The position numbers and the translations under genes are program-made. The notes under the pieces are model-generated. The model was not told the origin of the DNA and made no database searches. It worked only from the letters and a program-made list of their open reading frames with translations. A stretch of 64,000 nucleotides of DNA, from positions 62,001 through 126,000 of the forward strand of contig JAIELP010000005.1 in the NCBI GenBank assembly GCA_019752925.1, in the 5' to 3' direction. Below, in pieces: positions 36,663 through 46,063 of the stretch (position 1 is its first letter; each line of letters starts with the position of its first letter). Source of the stretch: a bacterium. Its GTDB lineage: Bacteria; Bdellovibrionota; Bdellovibrionia; Bdellovibrionales; Bdellovibrionaceae.

Positions 36663-38658
36663 TATAAATCTCTTCTTGAGGTAATTCGGTTTCGGTTAGA
36701 AAAATATCAATGCGAGAAAAATTATTTGTTTTAACTTTTAACTTCAGACGTATGCTGATTTGGGTGTTATTAATGGGGTTAAGCTTATAAACATATTGGT
36801 TCTGTACGAGGAAATAGCCTAAATATTTTTTAGGCGTTAATTCCACATTGTTGGCCTTAACATCTAATACCTCATAATTCGGTTCGTAGGCCGGCCAGTA
36901 TCTTGCATTGTCATCTACCAGTAAATTTAAATATGGATAAGTGCCGCTTTCGGCGTAAAAATCTAAATTAATGATATCTATGTCTTTGAGATTTTTTACA
37001 AATGCAGAAGGCATAATTAAAGCACTATTGTGCCAGTTTTCAAAAAGAAGCATTTTGCCTTGTCTGCTAAAATATGAAATTTTTAATTTCTTAGGTAATG
37101 TTTCAGAACTCATCTCAGTAATTTGTAAGGCATTACTTGGATCGGATTTAAGTCCATTGAGATTTTTAAGCTGAACAAGCCAGTTATCCTGAATTTGCTC
37201 TCTTTTAATTTCCTCAGAGTATTTAACTTGATTGCCTGTGCGCATAGTATAAAGAGAAAAATAGGGAATGGTCTGCGCCCAGTTCATTTCTTTTAAGCGG
37301 AACTTATTCACAGCGCGACCGTGAAGATAATTAAAAGGATCTTCTTTCATATGAACGTTTTTTATAAGAAAATCGTAAAGATATTGTTTGTTTTTTAGAT
37401 TGAGCTCCAAGTTATCGTTATTGGTGTGGTGGCTGCGGCCTGATACTTCCTGTGCTTGAATCATTTTAAAGTTAAAATAGGCATAAAAAATAAAAGTAAA
37501 AACAAAAATATAGCGGACTTTTTGTAAGATAAAACCTTTGGTGGAGAGCCCTAAGTGAAGTCCGTAACTGATAATAATAAATTGTATGGGGTAAAGGCAC
37601 AACCCATAGCGGTAAGGAACCTGTTCTTTGTTTTTCAGTATTAAAATTGAAATGATGAAGAATAAAAAATGTAGAAGTAAGAAAAAATCAAAAGGCTTAC
37701 GGTTTTTACGGTAGCTAGCAATAATATTAGCTAAACCGTAGGCCAGTAGTGCGAAATAAATTATATTCAGCAAAACACTTAAAAATTTGACACTTCCGGA
37801 TGCAATTAAACCCAATTCAGATAGGGTTTTAAAGAAAAGTGTAAACAAATCATAGTCCTTTAGGTCCAGTATATTGAGTGAAATGTGGTAGCTTAAGTCG
37901 AACAATCGCTCTAAAAGGTGAGGGTTGGAGCCATAAAAATTACTGAGCTGAGTATTAAATTCTGGAACAAAATTAAAAAAATACCAAACGATGAGCCATA
38001 CAATCAGCTTTGCCATTACAGCTAGCTGGACTATTTTAATTTTACGCTCAATCTGCTTTGAAGATAAAATCGTAAAAACTATGGCAGAATACATAACTAA
38101 GATAGAAAAGTGAACCTGCATTCCGACAAACGCAGTTGTTGTCATAAGCCATATCCACAAAACACGTGGAGAATTAAGAAATTTTAAAAAAAATATAAGT
38201 TGTAAACTGTTAAAAAGAACTATCAAAGAAGGGTTCCAAAGGTTTCTACTGGTTAAGATGTAAACCGGCATTAAGGAAAACAATAATAAAAAGTCGATTA
38301 ATACATTTTCACCAAGCATTTTTTTTATTTCACGCGTTAGCATTAACAATACGCAATACACGGCTATGCTTTTAACAAAAAGTATAAAAATAACTGAATT
38401 AAAAAGTTTTAAAGGGGCCATTAGCCAGTAGTAGAGAGGGCCAGGCAATTTTTTGTAATCCCAGCCCATTTCTGGTCCGAGCCAGTTAGCTGGATTAATA
38501 TTTAGCCAGTCTTGCGCGCGCGCGAGATCGCGAGCCATATGTGTATTGAACCAAGTGAGATCAATTTTATAGATACAGAATATAAAAGAAATGAAAAGAA
38601 GTAATTGGGGAAGATAACTTTTAAAAGATTTAATTTTTTGAAATATATTCATATTCAT
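36643..38658 (-). CDS. Large polytopic membrane protein, GT39/PMT/ArnT-like glycosyltransferase candidate
   Basis: 671 aa; 'WFNTHMARDLARAQDWL...WLGPEMGWDYKKLPGPLYYWLMAPLKLF' resembles the first loop (acidic/Arg motif) of ArnT-type GTs; many TMs and a C-terminal soluble domain. Confidence 0.65.
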   Translation of the reverse strand: MNMNIFQKIKSFKSYLPQLLLFISFIFCIYKIDLTWFNTHMARDLARAQDWLNINPANWLGPEMGWDYKKLPGPLYYWLMAPLKLFNSVIFILFVKSIAVYCVLLMLTREIKKMLGENVLIDFLLLFSLMPVYILTSRNLWNPSLIVLFNSLQLIFFLKFLNSPRVLWIWLMTTTAFVGMQVHFSILVMYSAIVFTILSSKQIERKIKIVQLAVMAKLIVWLIVWYFFNFVPEFNTQLSNFYGSNPHLLERLFDLSYHISLNILDLKDYDLFTLFFKTLSELGLIASGSVKFLSVLLNIIYFALLAYGLANIIASYRKNRKPFDFFLLLHFLFFIISILILKNKEQVPYRYGLCLYPIQFIIISYGLHLGLSTKGFILQKVRYIFVFTFIFYAYFNFKMIQAQEVSGRSHHTNNDNLELNLKNKQYLYDFLIKNVHMKEDPFNYLHGRAVNKFRLKEMNWAQTIPYFSLYTMRTGNQVKYSEEIKREQIQDNWLVQLKNLNGLKSDPSNALQITEMSSETLPKKLKISYFSRQGKMLLFENWHNSALIMPSAFVKNLKDIDIINLDFYAESGTYPYLNLLVDDNARYWPAYEPNYEVLDVKANNVELTPKKYLGYFLVQNQYVYKLNPINNTQISIRLKLKVKTNNFSRIDIFLTETELPQEEIYIRTEQE

Positions 38659-39334
38659 GTTTTCGCGCTATGCCGCCGGTTGAATTAGTATGATGTATAC
38701 TTTCTGTACTGGGATGAAAAAAGAAAATATCCTGCTGACTTCCCTGAAACTTAAACGACTCAAATATTGTTTCTATGCCCAAATGTCCATTGAACGCTCC
38801 GTATAAGTGGCTATTCGTATTAATTTTATTTACTTGTAAGAGCTTTGTGAAACCCACATTAAAATAAGCAAGGAGATTCAGGTACAGGTAATCACTTAAT
38901 TTTTTGGTACTGCGTATAGTAGTTGGAATGAGGCAAGATCTGATATAAAAATTCTCAGGAATTTTTTGTGTGGCAATAATGCCAATCAGAGATTTGCGTA
39001 TGATGGGGTAGATCTGGCAGTGCATGTGCCCATCTATATAGTTTGGAAAAAAACCAAATTTAAATTTAAAAAGTCGCAGTTGTTCCTTAATTTCAGCATT
39101 CAGAGCTTGCTGATTGAAAATGTATTTTAAATAATTCCCTATAGGGCTTTCTTTGAACAAATCAAGATGTAACCCAATTTTCAATTCAGGACAGTTTTTA
39201 AGGCGAATGGCATCGTACGAACTACATTCTTTAATGAGAACGGAAACAGAACATATTTTTTTCATTTGGATTAAATTTAGTATAGCCGCATTAACCTGCG
39301 GAGCTAGACCATAGTCGTCAGCGCATATATTCAT
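38630..39334 (-). CDS. YdjC/ChbG/HpnK-family carbohydrate deacetylase
   Basis: 'MNICADDYGLAPQVNAAILNLIQMKKICSVSVL', 'KIGLHLDLF', 'YIDGHMHCQIYP'. Confidence 0.88.
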   Translation of the reverse strand: MNICADDYGLAPQVNAAILNLIQMKKICSVSVLIKECSSYDAIRLKNCPELKIGLHLDLFKESPIGNYLKYIFNQQALNAEIKEQLRLFKFKFGFFPNYIDGHMHCQIYPIIRKSLIGIIATQKIPENFYIRSCLIPTTIRSTKKLSDYLYLNLLAYFNVGFTKLLQVNKINTNSHLYGAFNGHLGIETIFESFKFQGSQQDIFFFHPSTESIHHTNSTGGIARKHEYEYISKN

Positions 39335-40376
39335 TTTTATCCTTTTCGATGAACAGTAGTTGCGCCCTGATGTTTACTACCGCCAGATCGTAATTGTACT
39401 TATAATCGGTTTGGCTTTCGGCCTTTAATGCGTTTATCTGCGCATAGGTTTCATTGGAATTTAATATTTTTAAGCCTCTATTCTCGGCAATTAAGCTGTT
39501 AACGTATTGCTCAGAGTGACTCGGTAAGGCTTCAATGAGCGCTTTTTTATTTAAATAAAGACATTCGGTTAAGCTAGATTGACCCGAGTTACAAATAACA
39601 AGTGATGCTGAGATAAGATTGTCGGTATTATCTTTTTGCAATCCGTCAGTTAAAAAAGTGTAACCGGATAATGGCCCCTGATTCAAAAGGGAAATGCCGG
39701 ATTCGACATTTGAGCTGCTCGACATAACCAAAACATGATCATGTGATGTTTGGTTGTGTTTTTGATGTTTATCAATCAGACATTTTCTAATAAGCGGTGC
39801 GCACAGAAGTACTTTTTTGAATGCTGAAGTATTTTCTTCGTTAAAATTATATCCGAGGCACGGGCATACAACATAGTTACAGAATAAATAGTGGGTTAAA
39901 AAATCAACCAGTTCTACAAAAAGAGAAGGGATTAGGCTGAGCTTAATAGTTTTTGGATTTTTAGCGAGGTAAGATAAAACTTCATAGGAGTTATTAACGC
40001 CTACGATATTTTTGTTTCGGATACTCAGTGCATTTAGTATAAAACCGTAATCCGAATCATAAAAAATCGCTTCATACTTTTTTTGAGCCTGAATGTTTTT
40101 TTGAATGCGAAAGTTGCGTACAAGTCTACTGAAAAAGTGCGGCACATATTTCAGATAATATTTAAAGCTGCCGAATTTAATTCTTTGTTGCAGGTTCAGA
40201 TCAATCTGTTTGTACAAATTGGCAATTTTGGAGTTACTTTTGTAGTAGTCATAAGCCTTGTCGGATGTAATTACATCAATATTGTACTGATTGGCTAAAA
40301 TATCCATTAATGAATCACAGCGGGTCGCGTTCCCCATGCCAAAGCCGTTAATAATGAAAAGTACCGATTTATTCAT
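39318..40376 (-). CDS. GT-B (MurG/GT28-like) glycosyltransferase
   Basis: 'VLFIINGFGMGNATRCDSLMDILANQY', 'ASLVICNSGQSSLTECLYLNKKALIEALPSHSEQYVNSLIAENRG'. Confidence 0.82.
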   Translation of the reverse strand: MNKSVLFIINGFGMGNATRCDSLMDILANQYNIDVITSDKAYDYYKSNSKIANLYKQIDLNLQQRIKFGSFKYYLKYVPHFFSRLVRNFRIQKNIQAQKKYEAIFYDSDYGFILNALSIRNKNIVGVNNSYEVLSYLAKNPKTIKLSLIPSLFVELVDFLTHYLFCNYVVCPCLGYNFNEENTSAFKKVLLCAPLIRKCLIDKHQKHNQTSHDHVLVMSSSSNVESGISLLNQGPLSGYTFLTDGLQKDNTDNLISASLVICNSGQSSLTECLYLNKKALIEALPSHSEQYVNSLIAENRGLKILNSNETYAQINALKAESQTDYKYNYDLAVVNIRAQLLFIEKDKNEYMR

Positions 40377-41607
40377 CTATCTTAATGATAAATAGATTAT
40401 TTAAAAAGCCACCATTTATTTTATGGATTTTGTATCTTTTAGCTGATTTATTGAGGCTGAGTGTTAAGCTTGTCTCAATATCGGTATTAAGTCTGCCGGA
40501 TTGGGCATTATGAAACTTCTTATAAAAGAAATAGGGAAAGTTATATTCATTAGGTATAAGTAAAACAACATTGGCTCCCGGTGCGGTTAACGAAAGCAGT
40601 TTATGGAAAAACAGGGGTAGGTCTGATACAAACTCGGCCACGCCCAGCGCAAAGACCAGATCAAATTTTTCAGTGCTGTTAAATTGCTCTAATGAAATTG
40701 GCTTAAAAGAATAGGTTTCTGTATTGAAATGATTTTTGGTGCTAACCGAGGGGTCAATGGCAATTAAAGACAGAGGCTCAAGAGCAACTAGCCAGCGCGT
40801 GTAAAAACCGTAACCTGAGCCTATTTCCAGAACATTTCTATTTTTCACTGGTGGTGCATTCTTTTGAATTAGATTAAATTCTTTTTTCTTCAGAAAACGT
40901 TCAGTTATTCCGTAAACGCCGTTTTTTTCTGAAAAATAGCGATCAATTAAAAATATCCTAAAGTCTGCGTGAAAGCTTTCAGGTAAATTGTGTACAAAAG
41001 AACCGAATGATAGCCGAACATTTTGAATGAACTGTAAATTATTTGCGGGTTGCATTAAAAATTTTATTTGCTCTTGTGAAAAGGTGCGGGGCTGGTATTT
41101 GATATTATTTTTACGACTGATTAAAAAAGAAAACACTTTGTGCAGATTTTTTTTCCATGAATTCGTTTTCAGAGAAAATGAATGTACGTGGAAGCGAAAC
41201 TTATTTTGAGTTAGTAGTGATCTAATTTCTTCATCCGATAGCCAGTCAAATAGACCGGCACTGATAAAATAGTCAGCCTCTATATTTTGAATTTTATCGG
41301 CTTCTTGGCAATGCCATTGGACATGGGGTGATTCGGGATAGTCGTTTTTAGCCGCCTGAATGGCTTCGTGAGAAATATCATAACCGGTAAAGTGTATATT
41401 TTTTTTATTACGTATCAACCCGTAAAGCTTACCGGAACCGCAACCGACTTCAACAACGCGTGAACCTTCAGGTATTTGGTTGAGAATGAAAGCCAGATAC
41501 TCTTGGCGGTATCGAAGGCTGGAATAAAACAGATCTGAAAAGTAGCCCTGATATCTTTGCTTTTCCCATTTAGTGATTTCGGTAATCCAAAAATTCTGCT
41601 GAGCCAT
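40369..41607 (-). CDS. Protein with two class I SAM-dependent methyltransferase domains
   Basis: Two motif I copies: 'RVVEVGCGSGKLYGLI' and 'NVLEIGSGYGFYTRWL', each with downstream methyltransferase features. Confidence 0.82.
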   Translation of the reverse strand: MAQQNFWITEITKWEKQRYQGYFSDLFYSSLRYRQEYLAFILNQIPEGSRVVEVGCGSGKLYGLIRNKKNIHFTGYDISHEAIQAAKNDYPESPHVQWHCQEADKIQNIEADYFISAGLFDWLSDEEIRSLLTQNKFRFHVHSFSLKTNSWKKNLHKVFSFLISRKNNIKYQPRTFSQEQIKFLMQPANNLQFIQNVRLSFGSFVHNLPESFHADFRIFLIDRYFSEKNGVYGITERFLKKKEFNLIQKNAPPVKNRNVLEIGSGYGFYTRWLVALEPLSLIAIDPSVSTKNHFNTETYSFKPISLEQFNSTEKFDLVFALGVAEFVSDLPLFFHKLLSLTAPGANVVLLIPNEYNFPYFFYKKFHNAQSGRLNTDIETSLTLSLNKSAKRYKIHKINGGFLNNLFIIKIDE

Positions 41608-41631
41608 TTATACATTTTGGGGAGCAAAAAT

Positions 41632-41660
41632 AAAAAAGGCAACTGAGAGTTGCTTTTTTA
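41632..41660 (-). terminator. Rho-independent terminator downstream of the EamA gene (may act in both directions)
   Basis: AAAAAAGGCAACTGAGAGTTGCTTTTTTA: 6-bp stem GCAACT/AGTTGC, GAG loop, A/T tracts on both sides. Confidence 0.85.
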
Positions 41661-41681
41661 TTGCACACAGAAAAGCCTCTC

Positions 41682-42590
41682 TTATTCCTTCGAACTCAGC
41701 AAGAGGTCGGCGCGGGACTTGATTTTTTGCGCTGAGCTTTTGAGTGCTGGATAAAATAAAATCAACACCGAAATAAATGTTAATGTGAATGATATCCAGG
41801 CGTATTCGCTGATGTGTTCGCCAAATATAAAATAGGCCATTATGGCCGCCAAAACAGGTTCAAGTTGTTTACCGCAGCTCATCACTGTGAGATTCATATG
41901 ATGAACCAGATAAGTGAAGCTCAGATGTCCCATGAATGTAGGAAGTAGTACTAATCCGGCTACAGCTATCCATGAAATGTCGTCATAGCCAGTCATGTTT
42001 GCCCCAGTTCCCAGAATGCAGAACCAGAACAGTAGGGCGCAAACTGAGTACTGAATCAGAGAGTAGTAGGTGTTGTCGTAGTAGTGACGTGCCTTTTTTC
42101 CAGTCAGCATATAGCAGGCGTAAAACACTGCAGAGGCTACTGCAGACCAGTCTCCGTAATTGACTTGATTGCTCACCTTAAGATCATGGGCCACCAATAA
42201 ATAAACTCCGAACAGGGCCAGCACATAGGCGAAGATGATTCTTTTATTAATGTGTTCTTTGAAAAAAGCGACGGCACCTAGCGAGGCCCATATCGGGTTG
42301 GAAGAAAAAAGAATCATGGTGTTGGAGACGCTGGTGTTTTTTGAGGCGTATTTGTAAGTCCAAAGGTGTAAAAAAAAGAAAGCCCCGGAAACCACGATCC
42401 ATATCATGTTTTTACTGAACTTCGGGCGAGGTGCTGAATGTTTAACGACCATCCACAATCCAACAAGTAACGCCGCAATGAATAAGCGCCAAAACCCGAG
42501 CACTTCGACGGGCATATGATTAAGCTTAGCCCAGTTAGGTGAGCTTGAAAGGCAAAGCAGAGCTAAAAAATAAAGCGATGTGTGCAGCAT
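41682..42590 (-). CDS. EamA/DMT-superfamily transporter
   Basis: 10 TM; 'HMPVEVLGFWRLFIAALLVGLW', 'NTSVSNTMILFSSNPIWASLGAVAFFKEHI'. Confidence 0.88.
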   Translation of the reverse strand: MLHTSLYFLALLCLSSSPNWAKLNHMPVEVLGFWRLFIAALLVGLWMVVKHSAPRPKFSKNMIWIVVSGAFFFLHLWTYKYASKNTSVSNTMILFSSNPIWASLGAVAFFKEHINKRIIFAYVLALFGVYLLVAHDLKVSNQVNYGDWSAVASAVFYACYMLTGKKARHYYDNTYYSLIQYSVCALLFWFCILGTGANMTGYDDISWIAVAGLVLLPTFMGHLSFTYLVHHMNLTVMSCGKQLEPVLAAIMAYFIFGEHISEYAWISFTLTFISVLILFYPALKSSAQKIKSRADLLLSSKE

Positions 42591-42672
42591 GTTATGTGTT
42601 TGAAATCTTAGAGAATTCGATCATGCTTTAGCATTGAAGACAACATTTAAAGTTCAATGAAAGGAACATCAA

Positions 42673-43377
42673 ATGAATAAACTATTAGTAATCGCAGCTG
42701 CAGGTCTTATGTTGACTTTAACGGCTTGTAACAAACCGGATCTTAAATCTGATAAAGGCCAAGCGTCATACGCTATCGGTCAACAAATCGGTAAGAATCT
42801 TAAAGCTCAAAACATTGAAGTAGACCCTAAAACTCTAGCGGCTTCTTTAGCTGATGCGACTCAAGGTAAATCATCTATGACAGATGAAGAAATTCAAAAA
42901 GCCATGATGAAATTACAAGAAATGGCTATGAAAAAACAACAAGAAGAAGGCGAAAATAACAAAAAGAAATCGGCTGAGTTCTTAGAAAAAAACAAAACAG
43001 CTGAAGGTGTTAAAGTAACTGCTTCGGGTTTACAATACCAAGTAATGAAAGAGGGCGAAGGCGCAATTCCTACTAAAGCTGACAATGTTAAATGTCACTA
43101 TGTAGGTACTTTAGTTGATGGAACTAAATTTGACTCTTCTGTTGACCGTGGTCAACCCGCTGAATTCCCAGTTTCTGGAGTTATCCCAGGTTGGACAGAG
43201 GCGTTACAAATGATGAAAGTTGGATCTAAATACAAATTATTCATTCCACCAGAATTAGCTTACGGTCCTGCAGGTCGTCCGGGTATTCCACCAAATTCTG
43301 CTTTAGTATTCGAAGTTGAATTACTGGAAATCGTTAAATCTGCCGCAGCTCCGGCTCCTAAAAAAGGTAAAAAGTAG
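42673..43377 (+). CDS. FKBP-type peptidyl-prolyl isomerase lipoprotein (Mip/FkpA-like)
   Basis: Lipobox 'MLTLTAC'; 'SGLQYQVMKEGEGAIPTKADNVKCHYVGTLVDGTKFDSSVDRGQPAEFPVSGVIPGWTEALQMM'. Confidence 0.95.
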   Translation: MNKLLVIAAAGLMLTLTACNKPDLKSDKGQASYAIGQQIGKNLKAQNIEVDPKTLAASLADATQGKSSMTDEEIQKAMMKLQEMAMKKQQEEGENNKKKSAEFLEKNKTAEGVKVTASGLQYQVMKEGEGAIPTKADNVKCHYVGTLVDGTKFDSSVDRGQPAEFPVSGVIPGWTEALQMMKVGSKYKLFIPPELAYGPAGRPGIPPNSALVFEVELLEIVKSAAAPAPKKGKK

Positions 43378-43383
43378 TAACTA

Positions 43384-43974
43384 ATGAGCTTTGATTTTAA
43401 GAATGATCCTATAGATAATTTCTTAAAATTATATAAAGAGGCTCAGATTAAAGGAGTGCCGGAAGCTAATGCTATGGCACTTGCTACAGTTAATAAACAA
43501 AACCAACCCTCGGTCAGAATCGTCTTTATGAAAGACGTGGATGAGCGGGGGTTTTGTTTTTATACTAACTACGAGGGGCGTAAAGCCCATGATATTGAAG
43601 TTAATAATCAGGTCTCGGCCAATTTCTTCTGGCCTCATCTTGATCAACAAGTTCGTATCGAAGGACAGGTTGAAAAATTAACACGTGAAGAATCTGAAAA
43701 ATATTTTGCAACAAGAGCGAGAAACAGTCAGATAGGGGCCTGGGCATCTAATCAATCTGAAAAACTCGATTCTTATAAAATTTTCCAGCAAAAATTTGAA
43801 GAGTTTGAAAATAAATTTAAAAATAGTCCTGTGCCGTGTCCACCTAACTGGGGCGGTTACCGCATTAAACCTACAGAAATAGAGTTTTGGTTCGGCAAGA
43901 GCGGGCGCTTACACGAGCGCTATGTTTATCATAAAATACCATCTGGCTGGGAAAAGTTTCTCAGATCTCCGTAA
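43384..43974 (+). CDS. pdxH: Pyridoxamine 5'-phosphate oxidase
   Basis: 'NAMALATVNKQNQPSVRIVFMKDVDERGFCFYTNYEGRKAHDIEVN', 'PCPPNWGGYRIKPTEIEFWFGKSGRLHER'. Confidence 0.95.
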   Translation: MSFDFKNDPIDNFLKLYKEAQIKGVPEANAMALATVNKQNQPSVRIVFMKDVDERGFCFYTNYEGRKAHDIEVNNQVSANFFWPHLDQQVRIEGQVEKLTREESEKYFATRARNSQIGAWASNQSEKLDSYKIFQQKFEEFENKFKNSPVPCPPNWGGYRIKPTEIEFWFGKSGRLHERYVYHKIPSGWEKFLRSP

Positions 43975-44561
43975 TGAAAATTTTGGTTACTGGGTTTAAA
44001 CCTTTTTTGGGTCAGCAACTTAATCCTAGCGAATTGCTAGCTACGGATATATCTAAAAAAAATAACAGCGTTGAATCTATAGTTTTGCCAGTTGAATTTA
44101 CAGCCAGTTTTAACATTTTAAAAAAAAAGCTGCAAAGTGATCAATTTGATTATTTGATTATGTTGGGGCAGGCGGCAGGTAGAAACAAAGTTTCACTCGA
44201 AAAGATTGCGCTTAACTGGATTCAAACGGCTAATCAAGATGAAGCCGGACAGGCGCCTATTACAGGTAAAATTAATGAGTCTGAGCCTTTGGCTTATATG
44301 TCTCTATTTCCTATTGATTCAATTTACCAAGAGTTGAAGGCGCAGTTTTTGCCAATTGAAATTTCTTTTTCTGCTGGAGCTTATGTTTGTAACGATTTGT
44401 ACTTCAGAGTTTGTAGCGAATTTAAAAATTTAAAATCTGTGTTTGTTCATGTGCCGTTGATCGAAGAGCAGGTATTGCCACATCAACCGAGGCCTTTTTT
44501 AAAATATGAAGAACAGCTTAAGATTGTATCTTTAATTGTGTCAGAGTTGGAAAAAAAATAA
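43974..44561 (+). CDS. pcp: Pyroglutamyl-peptidase I (C15 family)
   Basis: 'KILVTGFKPFLGQQLNPS', 'LGQAAGRNKVSLEKIALNW', 'SAGAYVCNDLYF', 'VFVHVPL'. Confidence 0.9.
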   Translation: MKILVTGFKPFLGQQLNPSELLATDISKKNNSVESIVLPVEFTASFNILKKKLQSDQFDYLIMLGQAAGRNKVSLEKIALNWIQTANQDEAGQAPITGKINESEPLAYMSLFPIDSIYQELKAQFLPIEISFSAGAYVCNDLYFRVCSEFKNLKSVFVHVPLIEEQVLPHQPRPFLKYEEQLKIVSLIVSELEKK

Positions 44562-44565
44562 ATTA

Positions 44566-44955
44566 TTAATTAACTGCAGATGGTGCAATTAGGTAGAATT
44601 CTGGTATGACGACATCAAAGGTTTCGCCATCTTCGCCAACAAACTGATAAGTTCCACTCATTGTACCTGAGCTGGTTCTAAGTGGGCAGGCGCTGTCATA
44701 TTCAAAAATTTGCCCACCGGTTATTTTTGGTTGTAAACCAACAACGCCGGGGCCACGAACTTCTTCAATGTGCCCGAGGGAATCTGTAATAACCCAATGG
44801 CGACTCATGAGTTGAGCTGTAGAAGTGCCTTGGTTTTTAATTGTAATTTTGTATGCAAAAAAATAGCGATGCTGATCAGGTGCAGATTCTGATTCAACGT
44901 AAACTGTTGTAGCAGTAATTTTGAATTCAGTTTGTTGCGCTTTTTTTAAACTCAT
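44566..44955 (-). CDS. apaG: ApaG-domain protein
   Basis: 'YFFAYKITIKNQGTSTAQLMSRHWVITDSLGHIEEVRGPGVVGLQPKITGGQIFEYDSACPLRTSSGTMSGTYQF'. Confidence 0.95.
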   Translation of the reverse strand: MSLKKAQQTEFKITATTVYVESESAPDQHRYFFAYKITIKNQGTSTAQLMSRHWVITDSLGHIEEVRGPGVVGLQPKITGGQIFEYDSACPLRTSSGTMSGTYQFVGEDGETFDVVIPEFYLIAPSAVN

Positions 44956-44972
44956 CTGTTATTAGGCTCTCA

Positions 44973-46013
44973 TCAAAATTCGATGTTTTCAAGACTAAAA
45001 AAAAGAGGGTAATGATCTGAGGCAAGTTTAGCTTTCTCATCCATGCTCTTGGGTGTATCAAAAGGAAATCCAAACTCATCTTTGTATCGATATATTCTGG
45101 CATCAGTTTTGACGAGCTTATCAAATAAGTTTTTAGAAATAAAACAATAGTCGATTTGCTTACCTTCGGCACGCCCGCCATTCTTTATTTGGTAAAAACT
45201 TGAACGCTTATCAATACTTATATTGGCTATCTCAAGAACATCTTCAAGGTCGGTTTCATTATACAAAGGTAAAAACTCAGGATCTGTATTGGGTTTTCCG
45301 GCGTAACCATTCATGTCACCGGCCAATATTATCGGAGTTTTTGGAAACTGGGTTTGTAATTCTTTATAGATATCCACAGTTGTGCGTAGCTCGGCCGAGC
45401 GTCTTTCTGTGCCACCTGGGTCAATGCGTTCAGGGTCTAGGCGTGACTTTAAATGAGTCAGTAAAAGAATCATAAAGGGCAGCTCTTTTGCTTTAGTAAA
45501 CAAACGAAGCTCAACACAGTCCCGCGAAAAAAACTGCGATTGGCCTTTTATGGGATAGCCGGTTTTTTTAGAGAGGTTTTCATGTGGATATAAAAAATTA
45601 AGCGGGCGGTGCTTGTTACTGGCTATGTCAAAAAAGAATTGGACATCTTTTTTAATCAAAAAGCCCACGTCAATATTACGATCTGAGTTACCTTCAAGGA
45701 GGGCTACATAATACTGATTACCTAGGAATAATTTATTGAAGTTGTTCAGAGACTCAACGCCTCCGACCTCACAAAGCATCATAATGTCGGGATCATTTTC
45801 TTTAATGATCTGCGCTATTGTGGTGCATTTGGCAAGAGCCTTGTTCTCGTAGATTGCGTTGGAGAGTTTTTGCCACTGTGCTTCGTTTAATTTTTGGTAG
45901 TGGGGCGGGACTTCCTGATCAAATATAAGAAATAAATTTTCAGCATTAAACAACCCGAGTTTTAAATTAAGTTTGGCGTTTGAATGGCTGTTATTAGTTG
46001 ATCCTGATGTCAT
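44973..46013 (-). CDS. Endonuclease/exonuclease/phosphatase family protein
   Basis: 'KLGLFNAENLF', 'DIMMLCEVGG', 'PIILAGDMNGYAG', 'IDYCFISKNL', 'ASDHYPLF'. Confidence 0.85.
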   Translation of the reverse strand: MTSGSTNNSHSNAKLNLKLGLFNAENLFLIFDQEVPPHYQKLNEAQWQKLSNAIYENKALAKCTTIAQIIKENDPDIMMLCEVGGVESLNNFNKLFLGNQYYVALLEGNSDRNIDVGFLIKKDVQFFFDIASNKHRPLNFLYPHENLSKKTGYPIKGQSQFFSRDCVELRLFTKAKELPFMILLLTHLKSRLDPERIDPGGTERRSAELRTTVDIYKELQTQFPKTPIILAGDMNGYAGKPNTDPEFLPLYNETDLEDVLEIANISIDKRSSFYQIKNGGRAEGKQIDYCFISKNLFDKLVKTDARIYRYKDEFGFPFDTPKSMDEKAKLASDHYPLFFSLENIEF

Positions 46014-46063
46014 AGTTAAGGCAACATTATATCAAATTACCTTTGTCTAAGATAGGATATTCC

